Shown: positions 22,094-32,967 of the stretch, piece by piece
Numbering within the stretch: the stretch's first letter is position 1
Layout of the letters: each line of letters opens with the position of its first letter
Origin: Aegilops tauschii subsp. strangulata
Taxonomy: Eukaryota; Streptophyta; Magnoliopsida; Poales; Poaceae
Reading direction: 5' to 3'
Length of the DNA stretch: 64,000 nucleotides
Assembly: GCF_002575655.3 (NCBI RefSeq)
Contig: NC_053041.3
Coordinates: 372,479,054-372,543,053, forward strand
Position numbers and translations under genes: made by a program
Notes under the pieces: generated by a model
What the model was told of the DNA's origin: nothing
What the model saw: the letters and a program-made list of their open reading frames with translations, nothing else
Databases searched by the model: none

Positions 22094-22545
22094 GCGTCCT
22101 CACCAGCCTTGTAGATACCTATGTACACGACTTGCTCATACACGTGGATGTGTAGGTCGACGAATTCTTGCAGGGCGAGGCGCCTCACGGCGAGCGTGAC
22201 CTCCAGGTGGACATTCTTCGTTGCGTCGGCGGGCAGTCCCAGGGCCACCAGTGCTTGAAAGAGGTTCTCACCATGGATGCCGATTAGAGTGGCAGGCGAT
22301 GAGGAGCCTGGGCGCACGGGCTGGAGGAGTACGGCAACATCGTCCACGAGCTTCTTGATGATGGTGAACTTGTTGATCGTGGCAACGATCATCTGGTCCA
22401 ACTGAGAGTCATAGCTGGCGTCGACGATGGCCATGAACTAGCCGGTCGCCAACACCGTCTGGAAACGATCCTCGGTGCCATGCCACAGGCCGGCGTCGTG
22501 GACCATCTGGCACAGCCGCTGGCCACTCGCGCGCATCACCGCCAT
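22094..22545 (-). pseudogene. 5' part of split gene (unknown family)
   Basis: A minus-strand frame from ATG at 22545. It reads MAVMRASGQRLCQMVHDAGL, then a TAG at 22440-22438, then an open stretch (MAIVDASYDSQLDQMIVATI onward) to the element A junction. The rest continues at 8372-8250. The sequence is hydrophobic and helical in character, with no cysteine or histidine motif and no signal peptide that I can see. I do not recognise the family. Support for a real former gene comes from three things: a TATA box at the right distance upstream, codon phase kept across the insertion site, and an open frame apart from two stops. Total length would be about 190 residues. It is inactive now because of the insertion and the two nonsense codons. 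Confidence 0.65.
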
Positions 22546-22627
22546 GTTTCTGAGTGAGCACTTTTGCGCTTAGTGTAGGTGCTTAGGTGTGTACGATGTG
22601 GTAGTTGCATTGGAATGGAGGGGCGCC

Positions 22628-22633
22628 TTTATA
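22628..22633 (-). promoter_or_regulatory. TATA box of the split gene
   Basis: On the minus strand the sequence reads CATATAAAGGCGCC, 83 bp before the ATG at 22545. That puts the transcription start near 22600 and gives a leader of about 55 bases, typical of a plant gene. Confidence 0.65.
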
Positions 22634-23005
22634 TGAGTGCAAACTGCGTTGCATTCACATCATGGTGCCTCTTTTCTCCGTCCTCCTCCCATTACTTCCC
22701 TCATGCATTCAGGATGCTAATTGAAGGAGGATGCGTCATTGGACATTCAATATTTCGGGAAAACGCTACCCTCTCCCTCGTCTGCATTAAAGCCGTATCG
22801 GGAACTGTCCTAGTTTACTAGTAGCTGTCAAATCGAATACTACTGCGCCGCCCACTGCATGCCCGGCTAAACACGCCTCCTCACCTCCATCAAATGCCTT
22901 CGTTAAACCCGCATGCAAACCGGGAAACCTACTCCGGCCACAAGTCCGTTCATGAGCGGGCCGGAATTAAACGCAATGCCGACCGAGCTCCTCCTGTCCG
23001 CCCTC

Positions 23006-23143
23006 AGTTTAAACGAGGCCAGACGACGGCCAAGCTCCTATCATCCGTCCTCTATTTAAACGAGGCCAGACAGACAACGGGCAAGAATCGCACCCCTCCG
23101 CCGCTCCCCCATCTCCTCCTTCACCATTTTCTCCACTCTTTCG
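23006..23143 (+). promoter_or_regulatory. Promoter and leader of gene-like unit
   Basis: Two copies of tttaaacgaggccagac lie 48 bp apart (near 23008 and 23056). The second overlaps a TATA-like TATTTAAA at 23053. A C-rich, pyrimidine-rich leader follows (ccgctcccccatctcctcct near 23100), leading to an ATG at 23144. The stretch 22640-23005 shows no other feature. Confidence 0.5.
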
Positions 23144-23735
23144 ATGGCTTCCGAGGAGCCGTTCTCCGGCATACTACCGGGCTGGGTGGCCAGCCGAGCC
23201 CTCCGGATACGAGCGAGGCCGCTCGGTGCTTCACCAACCTCGCTTGGCCAGACGGAGCCAATTGCCGCCCCAAGCCGGCGCGTGGTTCAACAACTTTCCG
23301 CTTCAGTTCAGCTCGATGAGGAGTGGCGAGTTGCTCCACGCCGGCACAGCGGTGAGCACGGTGGCACGGGCATCGTTGCTGTCGCGTCGTACCGCGCCAC
23401 CAGTGTCCGCGGTGGTCGCGCCTCCCGTGTCTGTGGGCGCGCCTCCCATGCCTGCGGCAGTGCCATGCAGGCAGAGACAGAAGCCGGGTGCATGGAGAGC
23501 GACGAGTCGGTGGCCAGCTTCTCCATGTCCGCCGCCATCATCGAGGAGAAGTAGAACACGGGAGGCCGCCGCCACTTGGGTCCCATGAAGGCCACCACCG
23601 AGGCGACGACCGCGTATTCAGGTGGTTTCTTTGCTTCTTCGTCTCTTCCAAGGACCTTCGTCGATCCCGCAAGTGTCTGCCGGACATGAGGAAGACAAAG
23701 GGATCCGCGGGCGGCCATTTAGATTAGGTATTAAT
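23144..23735 (+). pseudogene. Gene-like unit, unidentified, frames broken
   Basis: The ATG at 23144 opens a 136-codon frame (MASEEPFSGILPGWVASRAL onward; stop at 23552-23554). In the middle the better coding signal seems to lie in a second frame (FNNFPLQFSSMRSGELLHAG, about 23286-23345), then returns. After the stop, an open and plausible stretch continues (LGPMKATTEATTAYSGGFFA), ending near 23690. Composition is GC-rich against AT-rich flanks, and a good promoter precedes it. I recognise no family; the frame changes suggest a decayed single gene. It could instead be a short real gene with an intron that I cannot place. Beyond 23740, up to 24225, I see nothing. Confidence 0.35.
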
Positions 23736-24225
23736 TCTACCACGAGAGCCGGATTAGCACCGCTTAGTTCATGTAAATGTAATGAAATCCATCATGTTTA
23801 TATGAAGATCCGGCTTTTTTATATGAAATCCTTCATGCTTATATGAAATAAGTCCGTGTTGCCTGAATTTCCTATGGTTGGTTAGAGTTGTGAAAATGTA
23901 TGCCGCTGGCGTTGGATGTCGTCCTCCGCGGAAGGAAGCGGGAGGAAATTTTCCAGCTGCCGTTGGAGATGCTCTTATGCTGGAAATAATAGTCACACCC
24001 AATCCATTTGATTTAATTGCGTGTATGATTCTCCCTCTATAAACAGTTAATTGCATGTACAGTGTACACATGACTTGCAGGGTGGCTACAGCTTCATAAA
24101 GAAAGTAAAAAAACAAATCCATCCTTAATCTTGTATTCTAAGTACTCTGTGGGTTCCACTGTCACTACAATAGCGAAAGAAGTATATATTAAATAATATA
24201 TAATATAAAAACCTAAAGTTAAAGA

Positions 24226-24283
24226 AAGAATTCGAACTCAGGTCATCGCATTGCGAGCATCCGGTGCTAACCAGTCCAGCACA
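24226..24283 (-). other. tRNA-like relic, possibly a SINE head
   Basis: On the minus strand a D-loop-like phrase (ctggttagcacc) is followed 30 bases later by a T-loop-like phrase (gagttcgaattc), close to RNA polymerase III box A and B positions. The acceptor stem and full cloverleaf cannot be formed, so it is not a functional tRNA gene. A tRNA-derived SINE fragment or a tRNA pseudogene would both fit. Confidence 0.3.
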
Positions 24284-24312
24284 TTTTCGTTGTGGACGAT
24301 GCTGGAGATATA

Positions 24313-24723
24313 TCTCTATGTCTACTCTTATACTCCCTCCGTTCCTAAATATTTGTCTTTTTCAGATTTCAAATGGATTACCACATACGGATGTGTATAT
24401 AGACATATTTTAGAGTGCAGATTCACTCATTTTGCTCCGTATGTAGTCACTTGTTGAAATCTATAAAAAGACAAATATTTAGGAATGGAGGGAGTAGAAA
24501 ACAGAGTTGGTGATGATGGTGTGCCTGCCATCCTGCAATATAGGCCATCGGATTTATATCTAACGGATAGGAAGGATACTATGGCAATTTTGCACAAAGA
24601 TACCCACATCCCTCTCCACATTTGCAAATAAGGCCTTCCCTCGTTCATCCTTTTCTCTCACAAGATGAACTACTCATACAAATGCATCTTGATGTTCCGT
24701 GCAACGCACGGGCATCTAGCTAG
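24313..24723 (+). mobile_element. Non-autonomous Helitron interrupted by a MITE
   Basis: Forward copy of the 7576-7816 element. Its 5' end is TCTCTATG TCTACTCTTATA; the exact start is 24313 (after an A) or 24321. The body from 24497 matches the reference copy in reverse complement. The 3' end is hairpin CCGTGC-AAC-GCACGG, then gcatctag, then CTAG at 24720-24723, with T next at 24724. A Stowaway element interrupts it about 12-20 bp from its start. Without that, its length is about 240 bp. Confidence 0.8.
24333..24494. mobile_element. Stowaway-type MITE
   Basis: Terminal inverted repeats CTCCCTCCGTTCC and its complement GGAATGGAGGGAG, flanked by the dinucleotide TA (24331-24332 and 24495-24496). 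It is 162 bp, AT-rich inside, and much of it can fold on itself. These are the marks of a Tc1/mariner-derived Stowaway MITE. It inserted into the TTATA near the 5' end of the Helitron. Confidence 0.92.
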
Positions 24724-24949
24724 TTTCTTTTAAAATAGTTACTGCGATAATTGGGATGAAGTGATATATTTTATCTCTGCCCTGAATGATCTTAGATTCA
24801 CCAGTAGTAACAAAGAAAAGGTTGCCTTGTCAATTAACAGAAAACAGGGTGAAAACTATCACATGAGGCTGGTAAAAACAAGGCACACTAGGTTTAGCGT
24901 CATCGTCACTACAGCTTTGCGCGCGCGAGAAATCTACATATTGAGGGGG

Positions 24950-25560
24950 CTACGAGAGAAAGACGTATCGAGTGTGTGTGAGCGAGGCATAGAGACACAA
25001 CTAGCGTGTGTGTGTATGTGTGTGTTTTTGAGAGAGAACAAATTGATAGACTAAGATCAAGATCGAGTTGTCACCCTTCTGCTGTCATTGTTGGGGGGTG
25101 GGTGGGGAGGGGGGAGGTAGATAAAGACGTATCGAGAGTGTGCGCGAGGTAGGCACAAAGGCACAACTAGAGAGAGAGTGTGTGTGTGTATGTGTGTGTG
25201 TTTGAGAGAGAAACCAGTAGATAGATTACTATCAAGATCGAGGTGCCACACTACTCCTTCGGTGTCGGGTTGTGTGTGTGTGTGTGTGTTTGAGAGAGAA
25301 GCCAGTAGATAGATTAGTATCAGGATCGAGGTGTCACCCTACTCCTTCGGTGTCGGGAAGTGTGTGTGTGTGTGTGTGGGTGTGGGGGGCATTGACACTT
25401 AGGTATAGGGAGAAGGAGTTTGTGTGACACATATCTATATTAAGGGATATATAGATAGCATCTGTGCGAGACATACTTAAAGCATCACGGAGATAAACAA
25501 GCGGTGTGCATGCAAGTGCCGGAAAAAATGAAGAGAGAAACAATGTCTACACGCGCGCGC

Positions 25561-25608
<48 letters not shown>

Positions 25609-25620
25609 AATCTCAAAACA
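24950..25620. repeat. GT/GA-rich tandem region
   Basis: Three degenerate units begin near 24962, 25122 and 25265. Each runs GTGTGTG, then gagagagaa, then 'gatagatta.tatcaagatcgag', then 'cactactccttcggtgtcgg'. Pure (GT)n runs lie at 25271-25290 and 25361-25378. A compound (CG)n(GT)n(GA)n run lies at about 25553-25603. Frames here are low-complexity. The stretch 25620-26880 is ordinary AT-rich sequence with no feature I can support. Confidence 0.75.
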
Positions 25621-26879
25621 AAAGGTGATGTGCTGGAATCCCATTGTATGTATTCATATGGTTCCGGGACTCGAGTTAACCTTAGGCATATGTGTCAGAG
25701 TCATAATTATACTTTGAGACATTAGTGGCGGTGGGTGGGCGGAATTAAAGGGGTGGGCGTGTTCGACAGAGAGAGCGTGTGTGTTTCTGTGTGAGAGACC
25801 TGTAGGACGGGGTAGAAAGACGAATTCTAACCTTGACGGAGGGAGAGAAATACACGAAGTGCGCGTGTGTGATTCCGATGCCCACGGACAAATGAGATAT
25901 GTATCTGTGTGAGAGAGAATGCACAATTCATTCACGTATCACTATCTAGCGATCGTGGACGTGCATCGCTTGAACATAAATCAACATCTACTTCGTATCG
26001 TGGCCAAAGATACAATATCAATTCAACGCTATAAAGATTGGACACTCACATATCACATTTTTTTTCTAAATAATCCTTTTCAATTGTGCATGCCAAAGTT
26101 ACAGTGATGTTTCTTCAAACAACCAATGTAGCTATCATGTACATGCACTATTGTTAGTCTTGCATTCAAATTCATTAGTCTTGGATGATTTAAGGTTCTA
26201 TTATGAAGTAATATATGTAATATTCATATATGAATTCAACGGGTACGCAATTTATGAAATGGAGGGTATGTAATCATATGACGTAACACTTTTAAGTAGC
26301 GGACTACAATATCCATTTCTTTTTGTGCGCTTCTACAATAACACAACAATGCATTATGTTTAAAGTAAATAACCAATGGCACTAAATTATCTATTTACAC
26401 GAGAAATACATAGGCTGAGCATTTGATCCCTTTTCTTGTGAATGCACCTCTACACCCGTACGATTGGCCGCACCCATGTGAACATCCAAGTTATCGGTGC
26501 ATCATCCAGAGTTATTGTCTTTTTTTTCTCGGTTGGAATTCACACCAGTTATTAACTATTGACGTGTGCCTCGTGTACACAGTCTCGCCTGAGATTCCCG
26601 CAAGCACTGTCCAAAATTAGTTGAAACTGGATACGAACGATCCCGCGGGCAGCAAAATCTCCCGCCTCCTTCTAAAATTTCTGCCACCTAGTCTTTAGCA
26701 TGCAAAATTCCCCTTTTGTGCTTGGTGCACGGAGAACAACATTTAAAATACGGCCCTCATTTACAGAATAGGTCGGGGCTGCTTTGGTAACTTCCGATTC
26801 CCCCCACCACACGGCACCCCCATTTCCTCCCCCTCCCACAAAAACGACTAACTCCACAGCACCAGAGCATCTTACATCA

Positions 26880-27442
26880 CGTCATCTGTACTTCATCGGC
26901 CTTTCTACCCCTCCCCTCTCGAAACCCTAGACTGCTCATCCACCGGCGTACCAGAGCCCATTCACTGCCAGCAGCGTCCACCTCGCTGGATCTGCTTCTG
27001 TGGCCGCATCTACCCCTCCCACCCCCTAGAAACAAGTAGATTGCTCATCCACCACTGTACTATAGCCCATTCAGTGTCGGCCTTGTTCACGGCGCCGGAT
27101 CTGCTTACCTGGTACTTTTTGTCAACCGCAGCGCATCTGCAGCGGCTCCTTCGTACTCCCCACAAGAGACGCTTCGTCCACACCCCCCGGAGCCGCCCCA
27201 CCGACGCCCCCGTCGACGGCCTCTGATCCACTTAGCCGACACCTTCCTCAACCCTACGGGAGCCGCTTCGCCGACACCATCGTCAACCCTACTGGAGTAG
27301 CTTTGCCTATACCATTCTAAACCCTACCGGGGCTGCTTTGCCAACGCACAAGTCCACGGCCTCAGATCCTCTTCATCACACCCTCGTCCAACCTACCAGA
27401 GCAGCTTCTAACGCCACGTCCACGGCCCCATATCCGCATTGT
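26880..27442 (+). other. GC-rich repetitive host tract, piece 1
   Basis: Loose repeats of a phrase like 'ccctaccggagccgcttcgccgacacc' in shorter, variable forms (near 27190, 27250, 27290, 27320 and 27390). Two longer parallel units lie around 26930-27010 and 27040-27120 (gctcatccacc, cccattca, ggatctgctt). The tract resumes at 40307 and again at 53317 after elements B and C are removed. It could be the leader or first exon of a gene, or a minisatellite. No protein family is recognised. Confidence 0.45.
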
Positions 27443-30400
27443 TGTAACGCCCACGATGTGGCTATATCTCCCACGTGTCGAGGCACGACTTAGAGGCATA
27501 ACCGCATAGTGGTTTTGTCGCAAGAAGGGTCATCTTCACACAATCCCATGTAATGAACAAGAATGGGATAAAGAGTTGGCTTACAATCGCCACTTCACAC
27601 AATACATGAATAAATATCATACATCATCCAAAATACAAACATATAGACCGGCTACGGCCAAAATCCAGATGAAAATAAGACAACCCCAAATGCTAGATCC
27701 CCGATCATCCCAACTGGGCTCCACTACTGATCATCAGGAAAAGACACATAGTAACAACCACGTTCCTCGTTGAACTCCCACTTGAGATCGACCCCGTCAT
27801 CTGCACTGGCATCGTTGCCACCTGAAACTGTTTTGGTAGAATTTGTGAGTCACGAGGACTCAGCAATCTCACACCCGCGAGATCAAGACTATTTAAGCTT
27901 ATAGGAAAGGAAGGTGTAGTGAGGTGGAGCTGCAGCGGCAATAAGCATATATGGTGGCTAACATACGCAAATGAGAGCGAGGAGAGAAGCAAAGGAACGG
28001 ACGCCATCTAGCAATGACCAAGAAGTGATCCTGAACACCTACTTACGTCATACATAACTCAAACAGTGTTCACTTCCCGGACTCCGCCGTGAAGAGACCA
28101 TCACGGCTACACACGCCGTTGATGTATTTTAAATTGGGTCAAGTGACAAGTTCTCTACAACCGGACATTAACAAATTCCCATCTGCCTCATAACCACGGG
28201 CACGGCTTTCGAAAGATAATACCCTGCAGGGGTGTCCCAACTTAGCCCATCATAAGCTCTCACGGTCAACGAAGGATAAACCTTCTCCCGGAAAGACCCG
28301 ATCAGTCTCGGAATCCCGGTTTACAAGACATTTCGACAATGGTAAAACAAGACCAGCAAAGCCGCCCGAATGTGCCGACAAATCCCGATAGGAGCTGCAC
28401 ATATCTCGTTCTCAGGGCACACCGGATGAACACTACGTACAGCTAAAACCAATCCTCGAGTTTCCCCAAGGTGGCGCTGCAAGTGGCTCTAGTTTGGACC
28501 AGCACTCAGAGGAACACTGGCCCGGGGGTTTAAATAAAGATGACCCTCGGGCTCGCGAAAACCCGGGGGAAAAAGGCTTAGACGGCAAATAGTAAAACCA
28601 AGGTTGGGCCTTGCTTGAGGAGTTTTATTCAAGGCGAACTGTCAAGGGGGTCCCATAAATCACCCGACCGCGTAAGGAACGCAAACTCAAGGAACATAAT
28701 CCCGGTATATCAGTAACTAGGGCGGCAAGAGTGGAACAAAACACCAGGCATAAGACCGAGCCTTCCACCCTTTACCAAATATATATATATAGATGCATTA
28801 ATTAAATAAGAGATATTGTGATATCCCAACATATCCATGTTCCGACATGGAACAAACTTCAACTTCACCTGCAACTAGCAACGCTATAAGAAGGGTTGAG
28901 CAAAAGCGGTAACTTAGCCAAACAACGGTTTGCTAGGAAAGGATGGTTAGGGGCTGACATGGCGAAATGGGAGACATGATATAGCAAGTGATAGGTAGTG
29001 GAGCATGGCAATAGAGCGAACAACTAGCAAAGCTAAGATAGAAGTGATTTCGAGGGGTGGTCATCTTGCCTGCAAGGTTCTCAGAGTTGTCGAAAGCTTG
29101 ATCCTCGTAAGCGTACTCGACAGGTTCCTCGTTCACGAACTCGTCTCCCGGCTCTACCCAAGATAAGAACACAAACAAACGGAACCACAATCAACCACGA
29201 GAAATGCACAAGCAACATGATGCAAAACATGTATGATATGCAAGATATGATATGCGATGCATATGCGTGCTCCGGAAAGAAAATGATGAACAAGGCAGTA
29301 ACTTGGTAAACCAAGCATGCCACTGGAAATATGAGATGATTTCGGTCGAAATCGATATAAAGATCACCGGAAACGGATGCACGGTTTGCAAATGGCAAGC
29401 AAAACAAGAATGACACGAATCTGTGATTAACAGCATGATAGCACTTAAAATGCAACAAACAACAATGCTACAGCACTCCAACATAGCAACAAAGCATATG
29501 ACAGTAATCTACAGGAGATGCTTGACAACAGATGAACACTGAGATACGGCTAGATCACAACATATCAAGATCAAACAAGCATAGCAAAAGTGCAAAAGAT
29601 AACAGGTTCACGGACTTGGTGAAAAACTGGACATGGCAGAAAACAGCATCAGGTAGCAATGTTCAGAGCACGAAAACAACATGCTACAGGAACTTAACAT
29701 AGCAAAACAAGGCATGGCAGTGTTCTACTAAATGCACATGACAAAAGTCCCTTACTGACCATAAGCCAAAAAGGACCAGAAGATATGATGGCAAGCATGT
29801 GAACATAGCAAGTTTCGTTATCAGGTTTCAGACTTGGCAGAAAACAGAGTATGGCAGAAATAATAATATGAAGGCCTCTTTGTGAGCTTGATGCACTCAC
29901 TACAGAGCAATGCATGACAAACCAAGCACACCTACAGCAGGATGGCATGTTTATGAAGCTATACATGGCAAGAACAAATACATAGCATGTATGGATCAAC
30001 TACAATAAGCTTGGCAAAATTGCATATCATGTTAAGAATCTGCCAGAAATATTTTATAGCAAAAGTAGAGCAAGATTGAGTCATGCTATGGCACTCCATA
30101 ATTGCAAACAAGGGAAGAAATGTATCTATTACAACTATATCTACAAAACATCCTTACTGAACATCTCCAAAATATGCATGGATCTCTCTGTAGCATCAAG
30201 TTTACATGGCAACAAAATAACAGCAGACAAGGACTAAGTCCCTGAAATCAGAAAAATTACGGGGCCTACTTTGCATGCTTGTGCTAGTCACCACAGAGAT
30301 CACAAAAATACATTGACTACACCACTGGAAAGATGGCATGGCATACTTCAAAACACATGTAGAGCTCATGCCCATAAGATGCACAGATTAAATGATACAA

Positions 30401-31617
30401 AAATGACAAATCTCCAAGTTCTGTTAAGAATCAGAGGATAACAGCAACTAGCCCTCTTCCAACAGAGATTTGGGCATCAAGATGACCTCTAATGAACATG
30501 GTGCAATTAAATAAAATGTGGAGCATCGCGAGACGAACAATTTGACATATTACACGCGCGAATCGGAGCTACATGTAAGAAGTTACGCACTGAGGAACAG
30601 AGGCACATTGCTATAAAAATCCATGACTTCGAAATATTTCGGGGGGGTTCGAGGAGGAAGTCAACGTACAGGCAAAACGGATCTGGATCGAGGCCGGGCC
30701 TCGAGCTCGTGGAGGAGCTCGAGCTCGCCGACGGGTACGGAAGAGGACAGGCCGCCGGAGAGGGGAGGAGGCCAGAGAGGGAAGGAGAGGCGGCGGTGGC
30801 GCCGGCGGGCGGCGGCGGGGCGAGCTCGGCGACGGCCGGAGCTGCGCCGGTGGCGACGGCGGGGCGGCAGGCCGGCCGGCGACGGCGAGGCGGTGGAGGT
30901 GCGGTGCGGGCGCGGGCTCGGGCGGAGGCGGGCTGCCCGGGCCGCGGCGGCGACGGCGGACGGGTAACACGTGGCGCGTGCTGATTCACCGGGTGGCGCG
31001 GGCGGACGTTGTCCGGCGGCGCGAGGTGGAAGACGCTAGGGTTTAGACTGCGATTTCGTTTTTCGGGATGCTCACATATTTATAGGTAGAGGGAGCTAGG
31101 AGGCTCCAAATAAGGTGCGGTTTTCGCCCACACGATCGTGATCGAACGACCTAGAGCATGGAAGAGAGTTTGATGGGTTTTGGGCTGGTTTTAGAGGGGG
31201 TTTTGCTGGACACTCAAATGGACTTTGCGGATGCCCGGTTAACCGTTGGAGTACCAAACGACCTCCAAATGGAACGAAACTTGACCGGTGGTCTCCGGGT
31301 GGTATAATAAGGCCACTTGACAAGCCTCGGTCCATTCCGAGAAAGTTTGACACCCGCACACGACAGAAAACAAGAGGGGTGCACCGGAGGAGATTGGAGC
31401 GCCGGATTGCAAAACGGACAATGGGGAAAATGCTCGGATGCAAGAGACGAACACGTATGCAAATGCAATGCACATGATGACATGATATGAAATGCATGAC
31501 ATGACAAAATACAAAACGAAAGACAAAACCCGACCACGGAGGAAATAACATAGCACATAGCCGAAAATGGCAAGAGTCGGAGTTACAAATATGGCAAGTT
31601 ACATCCGGGGTGTTACA
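27443..31617 (-). repeat. Left LTR of element B (its 3' LTR)
   Basis: A very long LTR, 4175 bp. On the minus strand a TATA box (TATAAATA) is at 31084-31077. A highly GC-rich segment of about 400 bp (30640-31040) follows in the transcribed leader. Minus-strand frames such as 29081-29484 have a copy in the other LTR but no recognisable domain. Confidence 0.93.
31077..31084 (-). promoter_or_regulatory. TATA box in LTR of element B
   Basis: TATAAATATGTGAGC on the minus strand. The promoter in the functional 5' LTR is the matching box at 39768-39761. Confidence 0.6.
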
Positions 31618-31632
31618 ACACTCCACCACTTC
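31618..31632 (-). other. Polypurine tract of element B
   Basis: On the minus strand AGTGGTGGAGTGT lies directly before the 3' LTR start TGTAACACC. This is the expected place and composition for the plus-strand primer. Confidence 0.65.
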
Positions 31633-31653
31633 GAGAGGATCTCGTCCCGAGAT

Positions 31654-32967
31654 CTAGGACTGAAAGAACTCCGGATATTCGGAACGGAGATAGTCCTCGC
31701 GTTCCCAGGTGGCTTCCCGGTCGGAATGGTGCGACCACTTCACTTTCAGGAATTTGATTGACTTGTTGCGAGTCTTGCGCTCAGTTTCTTCAAGAATAGC
31801 AACGGGGTGCTCATGATAAGACAAATCTTCTTGGAGGTCAATCTCTTCGAAGTTGATAGTGCGCTCAGGCGTCTTGAAGCACTTGCGGAGCTGTGACACG
31901 TGGAACACATCATGCACGTTCGCGAAGTTGGAAGTAAGCTCAAGTTGATAGGCGAGGTCGCCTCTTTTGCCAATGATCTTGAAAGGACCCACGTATCTAG
32001 GGGCAAGCTTCCCTTTGATACCGAAGCGACGAGTGCCTTTCATTGGAGAGACGCGGAGGTAGACATGGTCTCCGATCTCGAAAGCCACATCACGGTGCTT
32101 ACTATCATAGTAACTCTTCTGGCGCGATTGCGCGGCTTTGAGATTATCACGGATGACTTTACACATTTCTTCAGCTTCAGTGATTAAGTCATTGCCAAGA
32201 AGTTGGCGTTCACCAGTCTCTGACCAATTAAGAGGAGTACGGCACTTTCTGCCATAGAGAATCTCGAATGGGGCCTTGCCCGAACTCGCTTGGAAGCTGT
32301 TGTTGTAGGAGAATTCAGCATATGGAAGACAATCTTCCCATTTCATGCCAAAGGAAATGACACAAGCCCTGAGCATATCTTCAAGAATTTGATTGACTCG
32401 CTCGACTTGGCCACTAGTTTGAGGATGGAAAGCTGTGTTGAAGCGAATGTTTGTGCCCATGGCCTTCTGGAAGGAGTCCCAGAACTTAGAGGTGAAGATG
32501 CTTCCACGATCTGAAGAAATCAATTGTGGAATGCCGTGCAAAGAGACAATTCTGGAGGTGTAAAGCTCTGCCAGCAGAGCTGCTGTGATGGATTCTTTGA
32601 TTGGAATGAAATGAGCCACTTTAGAAAGCTTGTCGATGACAACGAAGATAGCATCATTTCCGCGCTTGGACTTTGGAAAACCAGTCACGAAGTCCATTTC
32701 GATATGATCAAACTTCCACTCTGGGATAGCAAGAGGTTGAAGGAGACCAGCTGGTCGTTGGTGTTCTGCTTTGACCCTTCGACAGACATCACATTCATTC
32801 ACGAATTGAGCAATTTCTCGCTTCATTCGATTCCACCAATACGACTGCTTGAGGTCATGATACATCTTCGTACTTCCAGGATGAATGGACAGGAGAGAAT
32901 TGTGCGCCTCGTTCATTATGACTTTCCTTAGATCACCTTTCGGAACCACAATCCGCGCCTCGTTCAT
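31654..32967 (-). CDS. Element B integrase with chromodomain
   Basis: A 437-codon open frame. Residues 1-60 hold an HHCC zinc-binding region (IHPG, then CDVCRRVKAEH). The catalytic core follows with Asp in HIEMDFVTGF, Asp in ISSDRGS and Glu in SGQVERVNQ, the D-D-E triad of retroviral-type integrases. The C-terminal part has a GPF-type stretch (YVGPFKIIGKRGDLAYQLEL). It ends in a chromodomain (HPVAILEETE, KVKWSHHSDREATWERED), which in chromoviruses directs insertion to particular chromatin. The ATG at 32967 is probably not natural: it lies at the deletion scar. In an intact element this would be the tail of a longer gag-pol polyprotein, in the same frame as the rest; here the frame is shifted. 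Confidence 0.9.
   Translation of the reverse strand: MNEARIVVPKGDLRKVIMNEAHNSLLSIHPGSTKMYHDLKQSYWWNRMKREIAQFVNECDVCRRVKAEHQRPAGLLQPLAIPEWKFDHIEMDFVTGFPKSKRGNDAIFVVIDKLSKVAHFIPIKESITAALLAELYTSRIVSLHGIPQLISSDRGSIFTSKFWDSFQKAMGTNIRFNTAFHPQTSGQVERVNQILEDMLRACVISFGMKWEDCLPYAEFSYNNSFQASSGKAPFEILYGRKCRTPLNWSETGERQLLGNDLITEAEEMCKVIRDNLKAAQSRQKSYYDSKHRDVAFEIGDHVYLRVSPMKGTRRFGIKGKLAPRYVGPFKIIGKRGDLAYQLELTSNFANVHDVFHVSQLRKCFKTPERTINFEEIDLQEDLSYHEHPVAILEETERKTRNKSIKFLKVKWSHHSDREATWEREDYLRSEYPEFFQS

Noticed and set aside
24950..25943. Frames through the GT/GA-rich region
   Set aside because: Low-complexity translation (His-Thr and Cys-Val runs) of microsatellites.
29081..29484. Overlapping 97-125 codon minus-strand frames, repeated at 37783-38186
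   Set aside because: They lie in both LTRs of element B and are identical only because the LTRs are. They are rich in Cys, Phe and Ser, without a domain.
30507..30989. Long frames on both strands in the GC island (also 39293-39730)
   Set aside because: GC-rich sequence has few stop codons, so frames are open on several strands at once. Composition is Arg/Ala/Pro-rich with no motif.
31096..31629. 177-codon minus-strand frame near the LTR end (also 39780-40235)
   Set aside because: LTR sequence of element B; no recognisable domain, and overlapping frames are equally open.
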